From Polaromonas sp. (GTDB taxonomy: Bacteria > Pseudomonadota > Gammaproteobacteria > Burkholderiales > Burkholderiaceae_C), in assembly GCA_030655515.1 (NCBI GenBank), contig JAURVI010000025.1:1-64000 (forward strand): 64,000 nt of DNA. The letters are read 5' to 3'. Below are positions 50,580-60,829 of the stretch, piece by piece. Position 1 is the stretch's first letter. Every line of letters starts with the position of its first letter. Made by a program: the position numbers and the translations under genes. A model generated the notes under the pieces. That model saw only the letters and a program-made list of their open reading frames with translations. It had not been told where the DNA came from and ran no database searches.

Positions 50580-52454
50580 TCAAACCGTCGCTATGTTTTT
50601 GCCAGCCAGGGCTTGCCGGATGCCGCGGTTCATGCGCCGGGCGGCAAAGTTTTCGGTTCCGTTGGCCAGGGCCTTGACGGCCGCGTCGATCTGCGCCGCA
50701 TCGCCGTGCTGTCTTGTCCGGGCCACCTCGGCCATCAGGCGGTCGATCTCCGCCTTTTCCGCGGCCGTCAGCAAATCGGCATCGGCGGTCAGCGCACTGC
50801 GGGTGGCCAGAATCATGCGGTCGGCATCGACCCGGACCTCGGCCAGCGCACGCGCCTGCATGTCCTGCTGGGCGGTCGAAAAACTCTCCTGCAGCATGCG
50901 GGCGATGTCATCGTCGGACAGGCCGTAAGACGGTTTCACATCAATGTGCGCTTCCACGCCGCTGCCCTGCTCTTTGGCGCTGACGCTGAGCAGGCCATCG
51001 GCGTCTACCGTGAACGTGACGCGAATGCGCGCTGCGCCGGCGGCCATGGGCGGAATGCCGCGCAGCTCGAAGCGTGCCAGGCTGCGGCAGTCGGCCACCA
51101 GATCGCGCTCACCCTGCACCACATGCAGGGCCAGCGCGGTCTGGCCGTCCTGGTAGGTGGTGAAGTCCTGCGCCATCGCGGTGGGGATGGTCTGGTTGCG
51201 CGGCACGATGCGCTCGACCAGGCCGCCCATGGTTTCAATGCCCAGCGACAGCGGAATGACGTCGAGCAGCAACAGGTCGCTGCCAACGCTGTTGCCGGCG
51301 AGCTGGTTGGCCGAAATGGCCGCGCCCAGCGCGACGACTTCATCCGGGTTCAGATTGGTCAAGGGCTCGCGGCCAAACAGGCCGGCGACGGCGCGGCGCA
51401 CCTGCGGCATGCGTGTGGAGCCGCCCACCAGCACCACGCCCTGGATGTCGTCCTTGCCGAGTTTCGCGTCGCGCAAGGCCTTGCGCACCGCCGTCAGCGT
51501 GCGTTGGGTCAAACCCGCGGTGGCAGCCTCGAAGTCCGCCGCTTTCATGTCAAAGTGGATGGCAGCTTTTGATAAATGCGCGGAGAACATTACTGAATCT
51601 GTAGCGGACAGCGCTTCTTTGCAGGCCCGGGCGGCCCGCAGCAACACGGCCTTGTCGGAAAGCGTCAATGCGTCGCACGCCAAGCCGGCTTTGCCAAGTA
51701 CCCACTCGACCAGCGCGCGGTCGTAGTCGTCGCCGCCGAGCGCCGAATCACCGCCGGTAGCCACGACTTCAAACACGCCCTGGCTCAAGCGCAAAATGGA
51801 GATGTCGAAAGTGCCGCCCCCCAGATCGTAGATCGCGTAGACTCCTTCGCTGGCATTGTCCAGGCCGTAGGCGATGGCCGCTGCGGTGGGCTCGTTGATC
51901 AGGCGCAAGACGTTCAGCCCGGCCAGTTGCGCCGCGTCCTTGGTGGCCTGGCGTTGCGCATCGTCGAAATAGGCGGGCACCGTGATCACGGCGCCATGAA
52001 TGTCGTCATTGAAAGTGTCTTCGGCACGGTAGCGCAGCGTGGCGAGAATCTCGGCGCTGACCTCGACCGGGCTTTTCTCGCCGGCCACCGTTTGCAGCGT
52101 GACCATGCCGGGTTGGTCAATCAACTGGTAGGGCAACTGCGCGCGGCTGCCGATGTCCTGAATGCCGCGCCCCATCAGGCGTTTGACGGACGCGATGGTG
52201 TTTTGCGGGTCCTGCACCTGCGCGGCCAGCGCGTCAAAACCGGTCTGGCGCCCGGTGGCGCCGGTTTCGTCCACCAGGTAACGCACCACGCTGGGCAGCA
52301 GCACCCGGCCCTGCGCGTCGGGCAGGCATTCGGCGACACCGTTGCGCACGCTGGCAACCAGAGAATGGGTGGTTCCCAGATCAATGCCGACGGCAATGCG
52401 CCGCTGGTGCGGATCGGGCGTTTGGCCCGGTTCGGATAGTTGCAGTAATGCCAT
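50580..52454 (-). CDS. hscA: Fe-S assembly chaperone HscA
   Basis: 624 aa from ATG 52454. Hsp70-class ATPase that, with HscB, drives cluster release from IscU by binding its LPPVK motif. Nucleotide-binding domain with [28 protein letters not shown] and [13 protein letters not shown]; the substrate domain starts near 390 ([17 protein letters not shown]). Preceded by hscB and followed by fdx. Confidence 0.96.
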   Translation of the reverse strand: MALLQLSEPGQTPDPHQRRIAVGIDLGTTHSLVASVRNGVAECLPDAQGRVLLPSVVRYLVDETGATGRQTGFDALAAQVQDPQNTIASVKRLMGRGIQDIGSRAQLPYQLIDQPGMVTLQTVAGEKSPVEVSAEILATLRYRAEDTFNDDIHGAVITVPAYFDDAQRQATKDAAQLAGLNVLRLINEPTAAAIAYGLDNASEGVYAIYDLGGGTFDISILRLSQGVFEVVATGGDSALGGDDYDRALVEWVLGKAGLACDALTLSDKAVLLRAARACKEALSATDSVMFSAHLSKAAIHFDMKAADFEAATAGLTQRTLTAVRKALRDAKLGKDDIQGVVLVGGSTRMPQVRRAVAGLFGREPLTNLNPDEVVALGAAISANQLAGNSVGSDLLLLDVIPLSLGIETMGGLVERIVPRNQTIPTAMAQDFTTYQDGQTALALHVVQGERDLVADCRSLARFELRGIPPMAAGAARIRVTFTVDADGLLSVSAKEQGSGVEAHIDVKPSYGLSDDDIARMLQESFSTAQQDMQARALAEVRVDADRMILATRSALTADADLLTAAEKAEIDRLMAEVARTRQHGDAAQIDAAVKALANGTENFAARRMNRGIRQALAGKNIATV

Positions 52455-52491
52455 GAATGTTTTAAGGATGCGTCGCGATGTCGGCGAACGC

Positions 52492-53010
52492 CTATTGTCC
52501 CAGCGAGTCGATGCGGGCATTGACCTCGCTGCCAAAGCGCTCAATAAACATAAGGCTTCTCACCTGCTGGGCTGCTGCCGCAAAGTCTTTTTGGTCGTCC
52601 AGTATTCGCTCTATTTTTAACAACTGCTCTTGCCTGCTGGCCATGGCCTGGGCAGCTATTTCTTCCAGATTTTCGATGCCCTCCGCATCCTCCAGCGCTT
52701 CACGCCACTGCATTTGCTGGATCAAAAAGTCTGGCGGCATCGCGGTGTTGCTCTCGGCCTGGATGGCAGCGCCGTGCAATTCGCAGAGGTAGATTGCCCG
52801 CTTCAGGGGATCCTTGAGGCGCTGGTAAGCCTCGTTGATGCGCACCGACCACTGCATCGCCAGACGCTGGGCGGCAGCGCCCTGCGCTGCAAATTTATCG
52901 GGATGCGCTTGCCGCTGCAGCTCTTTCCAGCGCGCATCCAGCGCAGCGCGGTCCTGCGCAAACTGCACAGGCACATCAAAGAGTTCGAAATCGTTGGATT
53001 GAAGGTTCAT
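52492..53010 (-). CDS. hscB: Co-chaperone HscB
   Basis: 172 aa. J-domain protein that brings IscU to HscA. J domain with HPD at 36-38 (QRQAHPDKF) and the C-terminal three-helix IscU-binding domain from about 90. Located between iscA and hscA in the standard order. Confidence 0.95.
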   Translation of the reverse strand: MNLQSNDFELFDVPVQFAQDRAALDARWKELQRQAHPDKFAAQGAAAQRLAMQWSVRINEAYQRLKDPLKRAIYLCELHGAAIQAESNTAMPPDFLIQQMQWREALEDAEGIENLEEIAAQAMASRQEQLLKIERILDDQKDFAAAAQQVRSLMFIERFGSEVNARIDSLGQ

Positions 53011-53073
53011 ATCAAGAAAACGCCGCCAGCACCGGAGGTGAAGGCGGCTTCTGCCGGTGAGGGCCCAAAGCCG

Positions 53074-53397
53074 TCAAACCCGGAAACTTTCCCCGCAGCC
53101 ACAGCGGTCGCGCTCATTGGGGTTGATGAATTTAAAGCCTTCATTGAGTCCTTCGCGCACGAAGTCGAGCTGGGTGCCGTCGATGTAGGCCATGCTTTTC
53201 GGGTCCACCAGCACCTTCACGCCGTTGTCTTCAAAGACCACGTCTTCGGGTGCAATTTCGTCGGCATATTCCAGCTTGTAGGCCAGGCCGGAGCAGCCGG
53301 TGGTTCTCACGCCCAGACGCACGCCCACGCCTTTGCCGCGCTTGGCCATGTAGCGGTTGACGTGCCGTGCTGCGGCGTCGGTGAGGGTAACAGACAT
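53074..53397 (-). CDS. iscA: Iron-sulfur assembly protein IscA
   Basis: 107 aa. A-type carrier for Fe-S clusters. The three conserved cysteines are Cys35 ([10 protein letters not shown]), Cys99 and Cys101 (DRCGCGESF). Sits between iscU and hscB. Confidence 0.96.
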   Translation of the reverse strand: MSVTLTDAAARHVNRYMAKRGKGVGVRLGVRTTGCSGLAYKLEYADEIAPEDVVFEDNGVKVLVDPKSMAYIDGTQLDFVREGLNEGFKFINPNERDRCGCGESFRV

Positions 53398-53422
53398 GAA
53401 ATGCTTCGCCGGTCAACAGGAG

Positions 53423-53812
53423 TTAGTGGGAGGTGTGCTTTTGCTTGTAGTCACTCACGGCGGCCTTGATGGCGTCTTCAGCCAAAATGGAGCAGTGAAT
53501 TTTCACGGGCGGCAAGGCCAGCTCTTCGGCAATCGCGCTGTTCTTGATGCTCGCCGCCTGGTCCAGCGTCTTGCCCTTGACCCACTCGGTCACGAGCGAG
53601 CTGGACGCAATCGCCGAGCCGCAACCGTAGGTCTTGAAGCGTGCGTCTTCAATCACGCCGGTTAGCGGGTTGACCTTGATCTGCAGCTTCATCACGTCGC
53701 CGCAGGCCGGGGCGCCCACCATGCCGGTGCCTACCGTATCGTCGCCCTTCTCAAACGAGCCGACGTTGCGGGGGTGTTCATAATGGTCCACCACTTTTTC
53801 ACTGTATGCCAT
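53423..53812 (-). CDS. iscU: Fe-S cluster scaffold IscU
   Basis: 129 aa from ATG 53812; the longer frame reaches into a palindromic repeat and was rejected. Scaffold on which clusters are built. Ligands Cys37 (GAPACGDVM), Cys64 (YGCGSAIASS) and Cys107 (IHCSILAED), and the HscA recognition motif LPPVK at 100-104. Confidence 0.97.
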   Translation of the reverse strand: MAYSEKVVDHYEHPRNVGSFEKGDDTVGTGMVGAPACGDVMKLQIKVNPLTGVIEDARFKTYGCGSAIASSSLVTEWVKGKTLDQAASIKNSAIAEELALPPVKIHCSILAEDAIKAAVSDYKQKHTSH

Positions 53813-53866
53813 TTGTTTACCTCTTAAGTTGTCTTGCGTAATGGCCTGATGAGCCTTAAGGCTACG

Positions 53867-53972
53867 CTGAATAAGTCCGTTCGCGTTGAGCCTGTCGAAA
53901 CGCTGCCCTTGCAAATCAACAACTTGCGAAGGACTTCGACAGGCTCAGTCCGAACGGGGAGACTTATTCAGC
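53867..53972. repeat. Long imperfect palindrome (family 2, copy 2) between iscS and iscU
   Basis: Outer arms GCTGAATAAGTC and its near-complement GACTTATTCAGC enclose inner arms CGTTCGCGTTGAGCCTGTCG and TTCGACAGGCTCAGTCCGAA. The transcript could fold into a long hairpin between iscS and iscU, a place where RNA processing or partial termination would change subunit ratio. Function inferred only. Confidence 0.85.
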
Positions 53973-53978
53973 ATTGCC

Positions 53979-55196
53979 TTAATGCGCCGCCCACTGGATG
54001 GTGGAGATATCTACACCCTCCTTGAACATTTCCCACAGCGGCGACAGCTCGCGCAGCTTGGCCACGTTTTCCTTGATCGTCGCCACGGCGTAGTCGATTT
54101 CCTCTTCGGTGCTCCAGCGGCCAATCGTCATGCGCAGGCTGCTGTGAGCCAGCTCGTCGCTGCGGCCCAGGGCGCGCAGCACATAGCTGGGCTCCAGGCT
54201 GGCCGAGGTGCAGGCCGACCCGCTGGAAACCGCCAGGCCCTTGATCCCCATGATCAGGGACTCGCCTTCCACATAGTTGAAGCTCATGTTCAGGTTGTGC
54301 GGCACGCGTTTTTCGGCGTGACCATTGAGGAACACCTCCTCCACATCCTTCAGGCCGGCCAGCATCCGCTCGTGCAGGGCGCGGATGCGCTTGTTTTCCT
54401 CGTGCATCTCAAGCCTGGCGATGCGGTAAGCCTCGCCCATGCCCACGCACTGGTGCGTGGGAAGGGTTCCGGAACGCATGCCGCGCTCGTGGCCGCCGCC
54501 GTGCATCTGCGCCTCCAGCCGCACTCTAGGCTTGCGCCGCACGTACAGGGCGCCAATGCCTTTGGGGCCATAGGTTTTGTGGGCGGTCAAGCTCATCAAG
54601 TCCACCGGCAAGGTCGCCAGGTCGATGTCCACACGGCCGGTCGCCTGCGCCGCGTCCACGTGGAAAATAATGCCCTTCTCACGGCACAGGGCGCCAATCG
54701 CCGCAATGTCCTGAATGACGCCGATCTCGTTGTTGACGTACATGACGCTGACCACAATCGTGTCGGGACGGATGGCCGCCTTCAGCACCGCGAGGTCGAG
54801 CAGGCCGTCTGCTTGCACATCGAGGTAGCTCACCTCAAAACCCTGGCGCTCCAGCTCGCGGCAGGTATCGAGCACCGCCTTGTGCTCGGTCTTGACCGTG
54901 ATGATGTGTTTACCCCTGGTCTTGTAGAAATGCGCCGCGCCTTTGAGCGCCAGGTTGTCGGACTCGGTCGCACCGCTGGTCCAGACGATTTCGCGCGGGT
55001 CGGCGCCGATCAGGGCCGCCACCTGCTCGCGGGCTTTTTCAACCGCGGCTTCCGCCTCCCAGCCCCAGGCGTGGCTGCGCGAGGCGGGGTTGCCGAAATG
55101 CTCGCGCAACCAGGGAATCATCGCGTCCACCACCCGTGGGTCACACGGGTTCGTGGCGCTGTAGTCCATATAAATGGGAAAATGCGGGGTATCCAT
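53979..55196 (-). CDS. iscS: Cysteine desulfurase IscS
   Basis: 405 aa. PLP enzyme that supplies sulfur from cysteine for Fe-S clusters and tRNA thiolation. Schiff-base Lys207 in [12 protein letters not shown], the active Cys329 in [17 protein letters not shown], and [12 protein letters not shown] for PLP phosphate. N-terminus [16 protein letters not shown] is of the IscS type. Downstream of iscR. Confidence 0.97.
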   Translation of the reverse strand: MDTPHFPIYMDYSATNPCDPRVVDAMIPWLREHFGNPASRSHAWGWEAEAAVEKAREQVAALIGADPREIVWTSGATESDNLALKGAAHFYKTRGKHIITVKTEHKAVLDTCRELERQGFEVSYLDVQADGLLDLAVLKAAIRPDTIVVSVMYVNNEIGVIQDIAAIGALCREKGIIFHVDAAQATGRVDIDLATLPVDLMSLTAHKTYGPKGIGALYVRRKPRVRLEAQMHGGGHERGMRSGTLPTHQCVGMGEAYRIARLEMHEENKRIRALHERMLAGLKDVEEVFLNGHAEKRVPHNLNMSFNYVEGESLIMGIKGLAVSSGSACTSASLEPSYVLRALGRSDELAHSSLRMTIGRWSTEEEIDYAVATIKENVAKLRELSPLWEMFKEGVDISTIQWAAH

Positions 55197-55293
55197 TTGG
55201 CTAGTTCTTCAATTCACAGGCTGGTTTGCAGCATAAAAAAACACGGCAATCACGCCAACAACGTCTGACCCGGTGTCCAAAGGGCCTGCTCGA

Positions 55294-55830
55294 TCAGGAC
55301 TTCGACAGCGCGTTCCCAAGGGCAAAGACCGAGTTGGGCACATTGATGCGGAGCGGTTTGACCACCGGCGCGGCAAAAACGGCCTTCTTCACCATGGGCG
55401 TGTTTTCCACCACGACACCCTTGGCCAACTGGTCGTCAACCAGCTTTTGCAGGGTCACGGAGTCGAGAAACTCCACCATGCGGCTGTTCAGCGATGCCCA
55501 CAACTCATGCGTCATGCAGCGGCCACCGTCACCCTGGCAGTTTTCCTTGCCACCACACTGGGTGGAGTCGATCGGCTCGTCAACCGACACGATGATGTCG
55601 GCGACGGTGATGTCTGCCGCCTTGCGGCCCAGCGTATAACCGCCGCCGGGACCTCGGGTAGACTCGACCAGCTCGTGGCGGCGCAGCTTGCCGAACAGTT
55701 GCTCCAGGTAAGATAGCGAAATCTGCTGGCGCTGGCTGATGGCCGCCAGCGTAACGGGGCCGTTATTCTGGCGCAGTGCCAGGTCAATCATCGCAGTGAC
55801 CGCAAAGCGGCCTTTGGTCGTGAGGCGCAT
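55294..55830 (-). CDS. iscR: Fe-S cluster sensor and repressor IscR
   Basis: 178 aa from ATG 55830, with AGGAG seven bases before it. Rrf2-family winged-helix regulator. [19 protein letters not shown] begins the DNA-binding domain; Cys92, Cys98, Cys104 and His108 bind the [2Fe-2S] cluster. It represses its own operon when cluster-loaded. A matching operator lies upstream. Confidence 0.97.
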   Translation of the reverse strand: MRLTTKGRFAVTAMIDLALRQNNGPVTLAAISQRQQISLSYLEQLFGKLRRHELVESTRGPGGGYTLGRKAADITVADIIVSVDEPIDSTQCGGKENCQGDGGRCMTHELWASLNSRMVEFLDSVTLQKLVDDQLAKGVVVENTPMVKKAVFAAPVVKPLRINVPNSVFALGNALSKS

Positions 55831-55963
55831 TTTCAAGCTCCTTATAAGTTGGCTTGACTGTCGTTTGGCTCACCCTGAAAGCTTGTGGCTTGCAGGGAAC
55901 TTTTCCCCCATCCGCCCCGGCCGAATCGGCCTGTCCGGCGACAGGGTTTTCTTGTCTTGATTG

Positions 55964-55987
55964 TTCTTGACTAATTTTGTCAAGTAT
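55964..55987 (-). promoter_or_regulatory. IscR-type operator overlapping a -35 box, isc promoter
   Basis: A dyad with half sites TTCTTGACTA and TTGTCAAGTAT (plus-strand order) resembles the type 1 IscR site (YYGACT...AGTCRR). A TTGACA on the minus strand (55,983-55,978) inside it can serve as the -35 box; the -10 is poor. It lies 134 bases before the iscR start, fitting autoregulation. Confidence 0.75.
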
Positions 55988-56040
55988 AACACAATAACCT
56001 GACCGAATGGGTTGGCATCCTGGCCCTCGCATCCAACTGG

Positions 56041-58158
56041 TCAGGCACCTGAAACCGGCACGACGTTGTCGGTGCCCGGGGCGCCGAAAGCCCGTTGCTT
56101 GAGAATATGCAACTGATCGCGCGCCTTGGCGGCTTTTTCAAACTCCAGGTTTTTGGCATGCTCGATCATCTGTTTTTCAAGCCGCTTGATTTCGCGGGCG
56201 ATGTCTTTCTCGCTCATGTCTTCCACCCGGGCTTTTTGCAGCTCGCGTTTTTCCGCTTCCTTGCCTGATTTTTCGCTGTAAACGCCGTCGATCAGATCCT
56301 TGATGCGTTTGACGATGCTGCGCGGCGTGATGCCGTGGGCCAGGTTGAAGGCCATCTGCTTGCTGCGGCGGCGCTCGGTTTCATCCATCGCCTTTTGCAT
56401 CGAGTCGGTGATGCGGTCCGCATACAAAATGGCCCGGCCATTGAGGTTGCGGGCCGCCCGCCCTATGGTCTGGATCAGGCTGCGCTCCGAGCGCAGAAAA
56501 CCTTCCTTGTCGGCGTCGAGGATCGCGACCAGGCTGACCTCGGGAATGTCCAGGCCTTCGCGCAGCAAATTGATGCCGACCAGCACGTCGAAGGTGCCCA
56601 GCCGCAGGTCGCGCAGGATTTCCACCCGCTCGACCGTGTCCACGTCGCTGTGCAGGTAGCGCACCTTGACGCCGTTGTCGCTCAGGTAGTCGGTCAATTG
56701 CTCGGCCATGCGCTTGGTCAGCGTCGTGATCAGCACGCGCTCGTTTTTGTCCACCCGGATGCGGATTTCCTGCAGCACATCATCGACCTGGTGGGTCGCC
56801 GGCCGCACCTCGACCTGCGGGTCCACCAGGCCGGTCGGCCGGACCACCTGCTCCACCACCTGCCCGGCATGCTGCTGCTCGTAGGCAGCCGGCGTGGCCG
56901 AGACAAAGACGGCCTGGCGCATCTTGACTTCAAACTCTTCAAACTTCAAAGGGCGGTTGTCCAGCGCGCTGGGCAGGCGAAAGCCGTATTCCACCAGCGT
57001 GGTCTTGCGCGAGCGGTCGCCGTTGTACATGGCATTGAGCTGGCCGATCATCACATGGCTCTCGTCGAGAAACATCAGCGCGTCCTTGGGCAGGTAATCG
57101 CACAATGTTGCCGGCGGCGAGCCGGGCGCCGCGCCGCTCAAGTGACGCGTGTAGTTTTCGATGCCTTTGCAGTGGCCGATTTCGCTGAGCATCTCCAGGT
57201 CGAACCGTGTGCGCTGCTCGATGCGCTGCGCCTCCACCAGCTTGCCCTCGCTGACAAACTGCTTGACCCGCCCGGACAGCTCGATCTTGATCGTTTCGAC
57301 CGCCGCCAGCACCTTGTCGCGCGGCGTGACATAGTGGCTCTTCGGGTAGACCACAAAGCGCGGGACGTTCTGGCGAATGCGACCGGTCAGCGGGTCAAAC
57401 AACTGAAGCGACTCGATCTCGTCGTCAAACAGCTCGATGCGGACGGCCAGCTCCGAATGCTCCGCCGGAAACACGTCGATCACGTCGCCGCGCACGCGGA
57501 AGGTGCCGCGCGCAAAGTCCTGGTCGTTGCGCGCGTACTGCATGCGGATCAGCCGCGCAATGATGTCGCGCTGGCCCGTCTTGTCGCCGGTGCGCGCAAT
57601 AAAACGCATCTGCGTGTAGTCTTCCGGCGCGCCAATGCCGTAAATCGCGCTGACCGTTGCCACAATGATGGTGTCGCGCCGCTCCAGCACGCTTTTGGTG
57701 GCCGACAGGCGCATCTGCTCGATGTGCTCGTTGATCGCCGAGTCTTTTTCGATGAACAGGTCGCGCTGCGGCACATAGGCCTCGGGCTGGTAGTAATCGT
57801 AATAACTGACGAAATACTCCACCGCGTTGTTCGGGAAAAACTCGCGAAATTCGCTGTACAACTGCGCGGCCAGCGTCTTGTTCGGCGCAAACACGATGGC
57901 GGGCCGGCCCAGGCGCGCGATCACATTGGCCATCGTGAAGGTCTTGCCCGAGCCGGTCACGCCCAACAGGGTCTGAAACACCTCGCCGTCGTTGATGCCA
58001 TCGACCAGTTGGTCGATGGCCTCGGGCTGGTCGCCGGCGGGTGGGTAAGGCATGAAGAGCTCGAAGGGCGAGCCCGGAAAGCTGACAAACGTGCCAGGCT
58101 GAGGCGGTGCAACAGCGTCGGGAAGGTTGTGGCGCGCAACGGAAGAAGGTCCAAGCAT
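56041..58158 (-). CDS. uvrB: Excinuclease ABC subunit B
   Basis: 705 aa from ATG 58158. Damage-verifying helicase of nucleotide excision repair. Walker [15 protein letters not shown], the beta-hairpin [35 protein letters not shown] and helicase motif [11 protein letters not shown]. The UVR motif at the C-terminus ([15 protein letters not shown]) contacts UvrC. The frame stays open upstream through an integrase fragment, which I exclude because homology starts at [20 protein letters not shown]. Confidence 0.95.
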   Translation of the reverse strand: MLGPSSVARHNLPDAVAPPQPGTFVSFPGSPFELFMPYPPAGDQPEAIDQLVDGINDGEVFQTLLGVTGSGKTFTMANVIARLGRPAIVFAPNKTLAAQLYSEFREFFPNNAVEYFVSYYDYYQPEAYVPQRDLFIEKDSAINEHIEQMRLSATKSVLERRDTIIVATVSAIYGIGAPEDYTQMRFIARTGDKTGQRDIIARLIRMQYARNDQDFARGTFRVRGDVIDVFPAEHSELAVRIELFDDEIESLQLFDPLTGRIRQNVPRFVVYPKSHYVTPRDKVLAAVETIKIELSGRVKQFVSEGKLVEAQRIEQRTRFDLEMLSEIGHCKGIENYTRHLSGAAPGSPPATLCDYLPKDALMFLDESHVMIGQLNAMYNGDRSRKTTLVEYGFRLPSALDNRPLKFEEFEVKMRQAVFVSATPAAYEQQHAGQVVEQVVRPTGLVDPQVEVRPATHQVDDVLQEIRIRVDKNERVLITTLTKRMAEQLTDYLSDNGVKVRYLHSDVDTVERVEILRDLRLGTFDVLVGINLLREGLDIPEVSLVAILDADKEGFLRSERSLIQTIGRAARNLNGRAILYADRITDSMQKAMDETERRRSKQMAFNLAHGITPRSIVKRIKDLIDGVYSEKSGKEAEKRELQKARVEDMSEKDIAREIKRLEKQMIEHAKNLEFEKAAKARDQLHILKQRAFGAPGTDNVVPVSGA

Positions 58159-58224
58159 GAGGAAGCGGTTCAAAGTGCGAAAGAAAGAGCCATGGTACCC
58201 ATTTACACCAGCGCATCCGGCGGG

Positions 58225-58326
58225 CTGGCGATCAAAGTCCACATCCTTGACGCGCAAGCGCAGGCCTTCCATCAATCGCATGCCACAGCCATAGAGCAAA
58301 GATGCCACCACCTCGTGTTGCCCTTC
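58225..58326 (-). pseudogene. Integron-integrase (tyrosine recombinase) remnant
   Basis: About 34 codons in frame with uvrB read [20 protein letters not shown] followed by KDVDFDRQ. This is the box I region of IntI-type tyrosine recombinases, including the catalytic Arg of GMRLMEG. Sequence before and after does not match, and no attI or attC site is visible, so this is a fossil. The 363-base gap between uvrB and the aminotransferase gene otherwise holds only the aminotransferase leader. Confidence 0.72.
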
Positions 58327-58521
58327 TGAGTGTCTTGCGTCGCGAATCGCACTGGAAGTCAGTGCTCCTATCGCGCGAACATGGGCTGAATGCAAATTGA
58401 CCGCAACACCTCACTTCAACTTGGACACCAATTGGGTGCCGGTAAAATGCCGGGCAACCGAGTAGCGTATTTCGTTTTTTCTCAGCCTTCTCCTCGGACT
58501 TCTCTTCACAGGACGCCCTCC

Positions 58522-59718
58522 ATGCCCCTCTTTTCCGCTGTCGAAATGGCTCCTCGCGACCCGATTTTGGGTCTCAACGAGCAGTTTGCCGCCGACACCA
58601 ACCCCGCCAAGGTCAATCTGGGTGTGGGTGTCTACTACGACGACCAGGGCAAGCTGCCGCTGCTGCAGTGCGTGCAGGCTGCGGAAAAAGCCATGATGCA
58701 AGCGCCCAAGCCGCGCGGCTACCTGCCGATTGACGGTATTGCCGCTTATGACGCCGCGGTCCAGTCGCTGGTGTTTGGCGCCGGCAGCGAGCCGGTCACC
58801 TCGGCCCGCGTGGCGACGGTGCAGGCCTTAGGCGGCACCGGCGGCTTGAAAATCGGCGCTGATTTTCTCAAGCGCCTGACCCCCGCGGCCAAGGTGCTGA
58901 TCAGCGACCCGAGCTGGGAAAACCACCGCGCGCTCTTTGCCAGCGCAGGCTTTACGGTGGAAAGCTACCCTTATTATGACGCGGCCACACGCGGCCTGAA
59001 CTTCGAAGGCATGCTGGCCGCATTGAACGCCGCCCCTGCCGGAACCATTGTGGTGCTGCATGCCTGCTGCCACAATCCGACCGGCTACGACATCACGCCC
59101 GCACAGTGGGACCGGGTGATTGCCGCCGTCAAGGCCGGCAATCTGGTGCCGTTTCTCGACATGGCCTACCAGGGCTTCGGCCAGGGCATCGCTGAAGACG
59201 GCGCGGTGATCGGCCAATTCGTGGCTGCCGGCCTGGATTTTTTCGTCTCTACTTCGTTTTCCAAGAGCTTCAGCCTGTATGGGGAACGCGTGGGCGCGCT
59301 CAGCGTGTTGTGCCAGGACAAGGAAGAAGCCGCCCGCGTGCTGAGCCAACTGAAAATTGCCATTCGCACCAACTACAGCAACCCGCCCATCCATGGCGGC
59401 GCGGTCGTCGCAGCGGTGCTGACCAGCCCGGAGCTGCGCGCCCTGTGGGAAAAGGAGCTCGGCGAAATGCGCGCCCGCATCAAACAAATGCGCACCCTGC
59501 TGGTGGAAAAGCTCAAAGCCGCCGGCGTCAAGCAGGACATGAGTTTTATCACCACCCAGATCGGCATGTTCAGCTACAGCGGCCTGAGCAAAGACCAGAT
59601 GGTGCGCCTGCGCCATGAATTTGGCGTGTACGGCACCGACACGGGCCGCATGTGTGTGGCGGCCCTCAACAGCCAGAACATCGACCACGTCTGCGCGTCG
59701 ATCGCCAAAGTGCTTTAG
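58522..59718 (+). CDS. Aromatic/aspartate aminotransferase
   Basis: 398 aa from ATG 58522. Class I PLP aminotransferase of the AspC/TyrB type, moving amino groups between aspartate or aromatic amino acids and 2-oxoglutarate. VNLGVGVYYDDQGKLPLL at the start, HACCHNPTGYDITPAQW, the PLP-lysine in STSFSKSFSLYGERVG and the Arg in NYSNPPIHGG. Substrate choice between Asp and aromatic amino acids cannot be told from sequence alone. Divergent from uvrB. Confidence 0.92.
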   Translation: MPLFSAVEMAPRDPILGLNEQFAADTNPAKVNLGVGVYYDDQGKLPLLQCVQAAEKAMMQAPKPRGYLPIDGIAAYDAAVQSLVFGAGSEPVTSARVATVQALGGTGGLKIGADFLKRLTPAAKVLISDPSWENHRALFASAGFTVESYPYYDAATRGLNFEGMLAALNAAPAGTIVVLHACCHNPTGYDITPAQWDRVIAAVKAGNLVPFLDMAYQGFGQGIAEDGAVIGQFVAAGLDFFVSTSFSKSFSLYGERVGALSVLCQDKEEAARVLSQLKIAIRTNYSNPPIHGGAVVAAVLTSPELRALWEKELGEMRARIKQMRTLLVEKLKAAGVKQDMSFITTQIGMFSYSGLSKDQMVRLRHEFGVYGTDTGRMCVAALNSQNIDHVCASIAKVL

Positions 59719-59754
59719 GGCCTGTTCGCACTTATTTGCCGCGGCTGGGCGGTC

Positions 59755-60609
59755 TCAAGCCCAGAGCACCGAGCGCATCGAAACCGAGCCCATCTGGAAG
59801 CTGGTGTTGAAAAATTGCGGCGGCTCCTTGGCGTCCGCGGCGCCGGCCGCATACAGCAGCGGCAGGAAGTGCTCGTGGGTCGGGTGCGCCATGCGTGCCA
59901 ACTGACCCAGCTTCTGGAAGTGTTGCAGGCTGTCCAGGTTGCCCTGCTGCAGATAGCCGCCTATCGTCTGGTCGAACTCCAGCGCCCAGTCATAAGCCTG
60001 GCTGCCGGCAGCGCCGCGCTGGATCTGGCGCAGGTTATGCACGATGTTGCCGCTGCCCACAATCAGCACGCCGCGCTGGCGCAGGCCCTTGAGCTGCTGC
60101 GCCAGCGCGTAATGGTCGGCGGGCGGGCGGCCATAGTCCATGCTCAGTTGCACCACCGGAATGCCGGCCTCGGGAAACATCGGTTTGAGCACCGACCAGT
60201 TGCCGTGGTCCAGCCCCCACGCCTGCAGGTCCAGGCCCAACGGTGCCGAGGCGCGTTGCCTGACAAACCGGCTGATCTCGCGCGCCGCCGCGGGCGCACC
60301 CGGTGCCGGGTATTGCTGGTCAAACAGTTCCTGCGGAAACCCGCCAAAGTCGTGGATCGTTTTGGGCTTGTCCATGCCGGTCAGCCACCAGCCCTCGGTC
60401 AGCCAATGGGCGGAAATGCACAGGATGAGCTGGGGCATCGGGTATTTGCTGCCAAACTCGGCACCCTGCGCCTGCCAGTTGCGACGGTATTCATTGTCGC
60501 CAATCGCGTTCATGGGGCTGCCATGGCCAACGAACATCACCGGCATTTTGTCGGTTTTTTTCAGCGTGCTGAGCAGGTCTTGCGCAGCGCCCGTGGTCAT
60601 CTCGGTCAT
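59755..60609 (-). CDS. DODA-type extradiol dioxygenase (YgiD family)
   Basis: 284 aa from ATG 60609 (another ATG three codons on). Class III ring-opening dioxygenase-like protein related to 4,5-DOPA dioxygenase. Metal and catalytic residues appear in MFVGHGSPMNA, CISAHWLTEGWWLTG, VGSGNIVHNL and HPTHEHFLPLLYAAGA. Natural substrate in bacteria is uncertain. Converges with the aminotransferase gene and diverges from phaZ. Confidence 0.92.
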   Translation of the reverse strand: MTEMTTGAAQDLLSTLKKTDKMPVMFVGHGSPMNAIGDNEYRRNWQAQGAEFGSKYPMPQLILCISAHWLTEGWWLTGMDKPKTIHDFGGFPQELFDQQYPAPGAPAAAREISRFVRQRASAPLGLDLQAWGLDHGNWSVLKPMFPEAGIPVVQLSMDYGRPPADHYALAQQLKGLRQRGVLIVGSGNIVHNLRQIQRGAAGSQAYDWALEFDQTIGGYLQQGNLDSLQHFQKLGQLARMAHPTHEHFLPLLYAAGAADAKEPPQFFNTSFQMGSVSMRSVLWA

Positions 60610-60760
60610 AAACTGTCCAGTCGGTAAAGTGTCGGACAAATTCTGCCCGAACAGAAAAAACACAAGGGCGGGCTCAGGGCACCCCCGCGAACCTTTCATG
60701 AATTTGACGAAAGGGTTCCGAAGACCCAGGGGCATGGGTCATGGGTGTTTGCCCTCAACC

Positions 60761-60802
60761 TTCAAGTATCGGGCCTACCTGTTATTATTTGCTGCACCGC
60801 AA
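60761..60802 (+). promoter_or_regulatory. Candidate phaZ promoter with TTGC/GCAA dyad
   Basis: TTCAAG (60,761-60,766) and TATTAT (60,783-60,788) are 16 bases apart. Immediately after is a dyad TTGC-TGCACC-GCAA (60,789-60,802) at the expected transcription start. TGC/GCA-rich dyads are the kind of site PhaR-family repressors bind, so PhaR control is possible. Low-certainty inference. Confidence 0.4.
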
Positions 60803-60829
60803 CATTTGCCGTTGTGAAAAGGTTTTCCC

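Noticed and set aside
58159-58395. N-terminal extension of UvrB
   Set aside because: The extra residues match an integron integrase, not UvrB.
58390-58521. N-terminal extension of the aminotransferase
   Set aside because: No homology before MPLFSAVEMAPRDPILGL; the ATG at 58522 fits the family.
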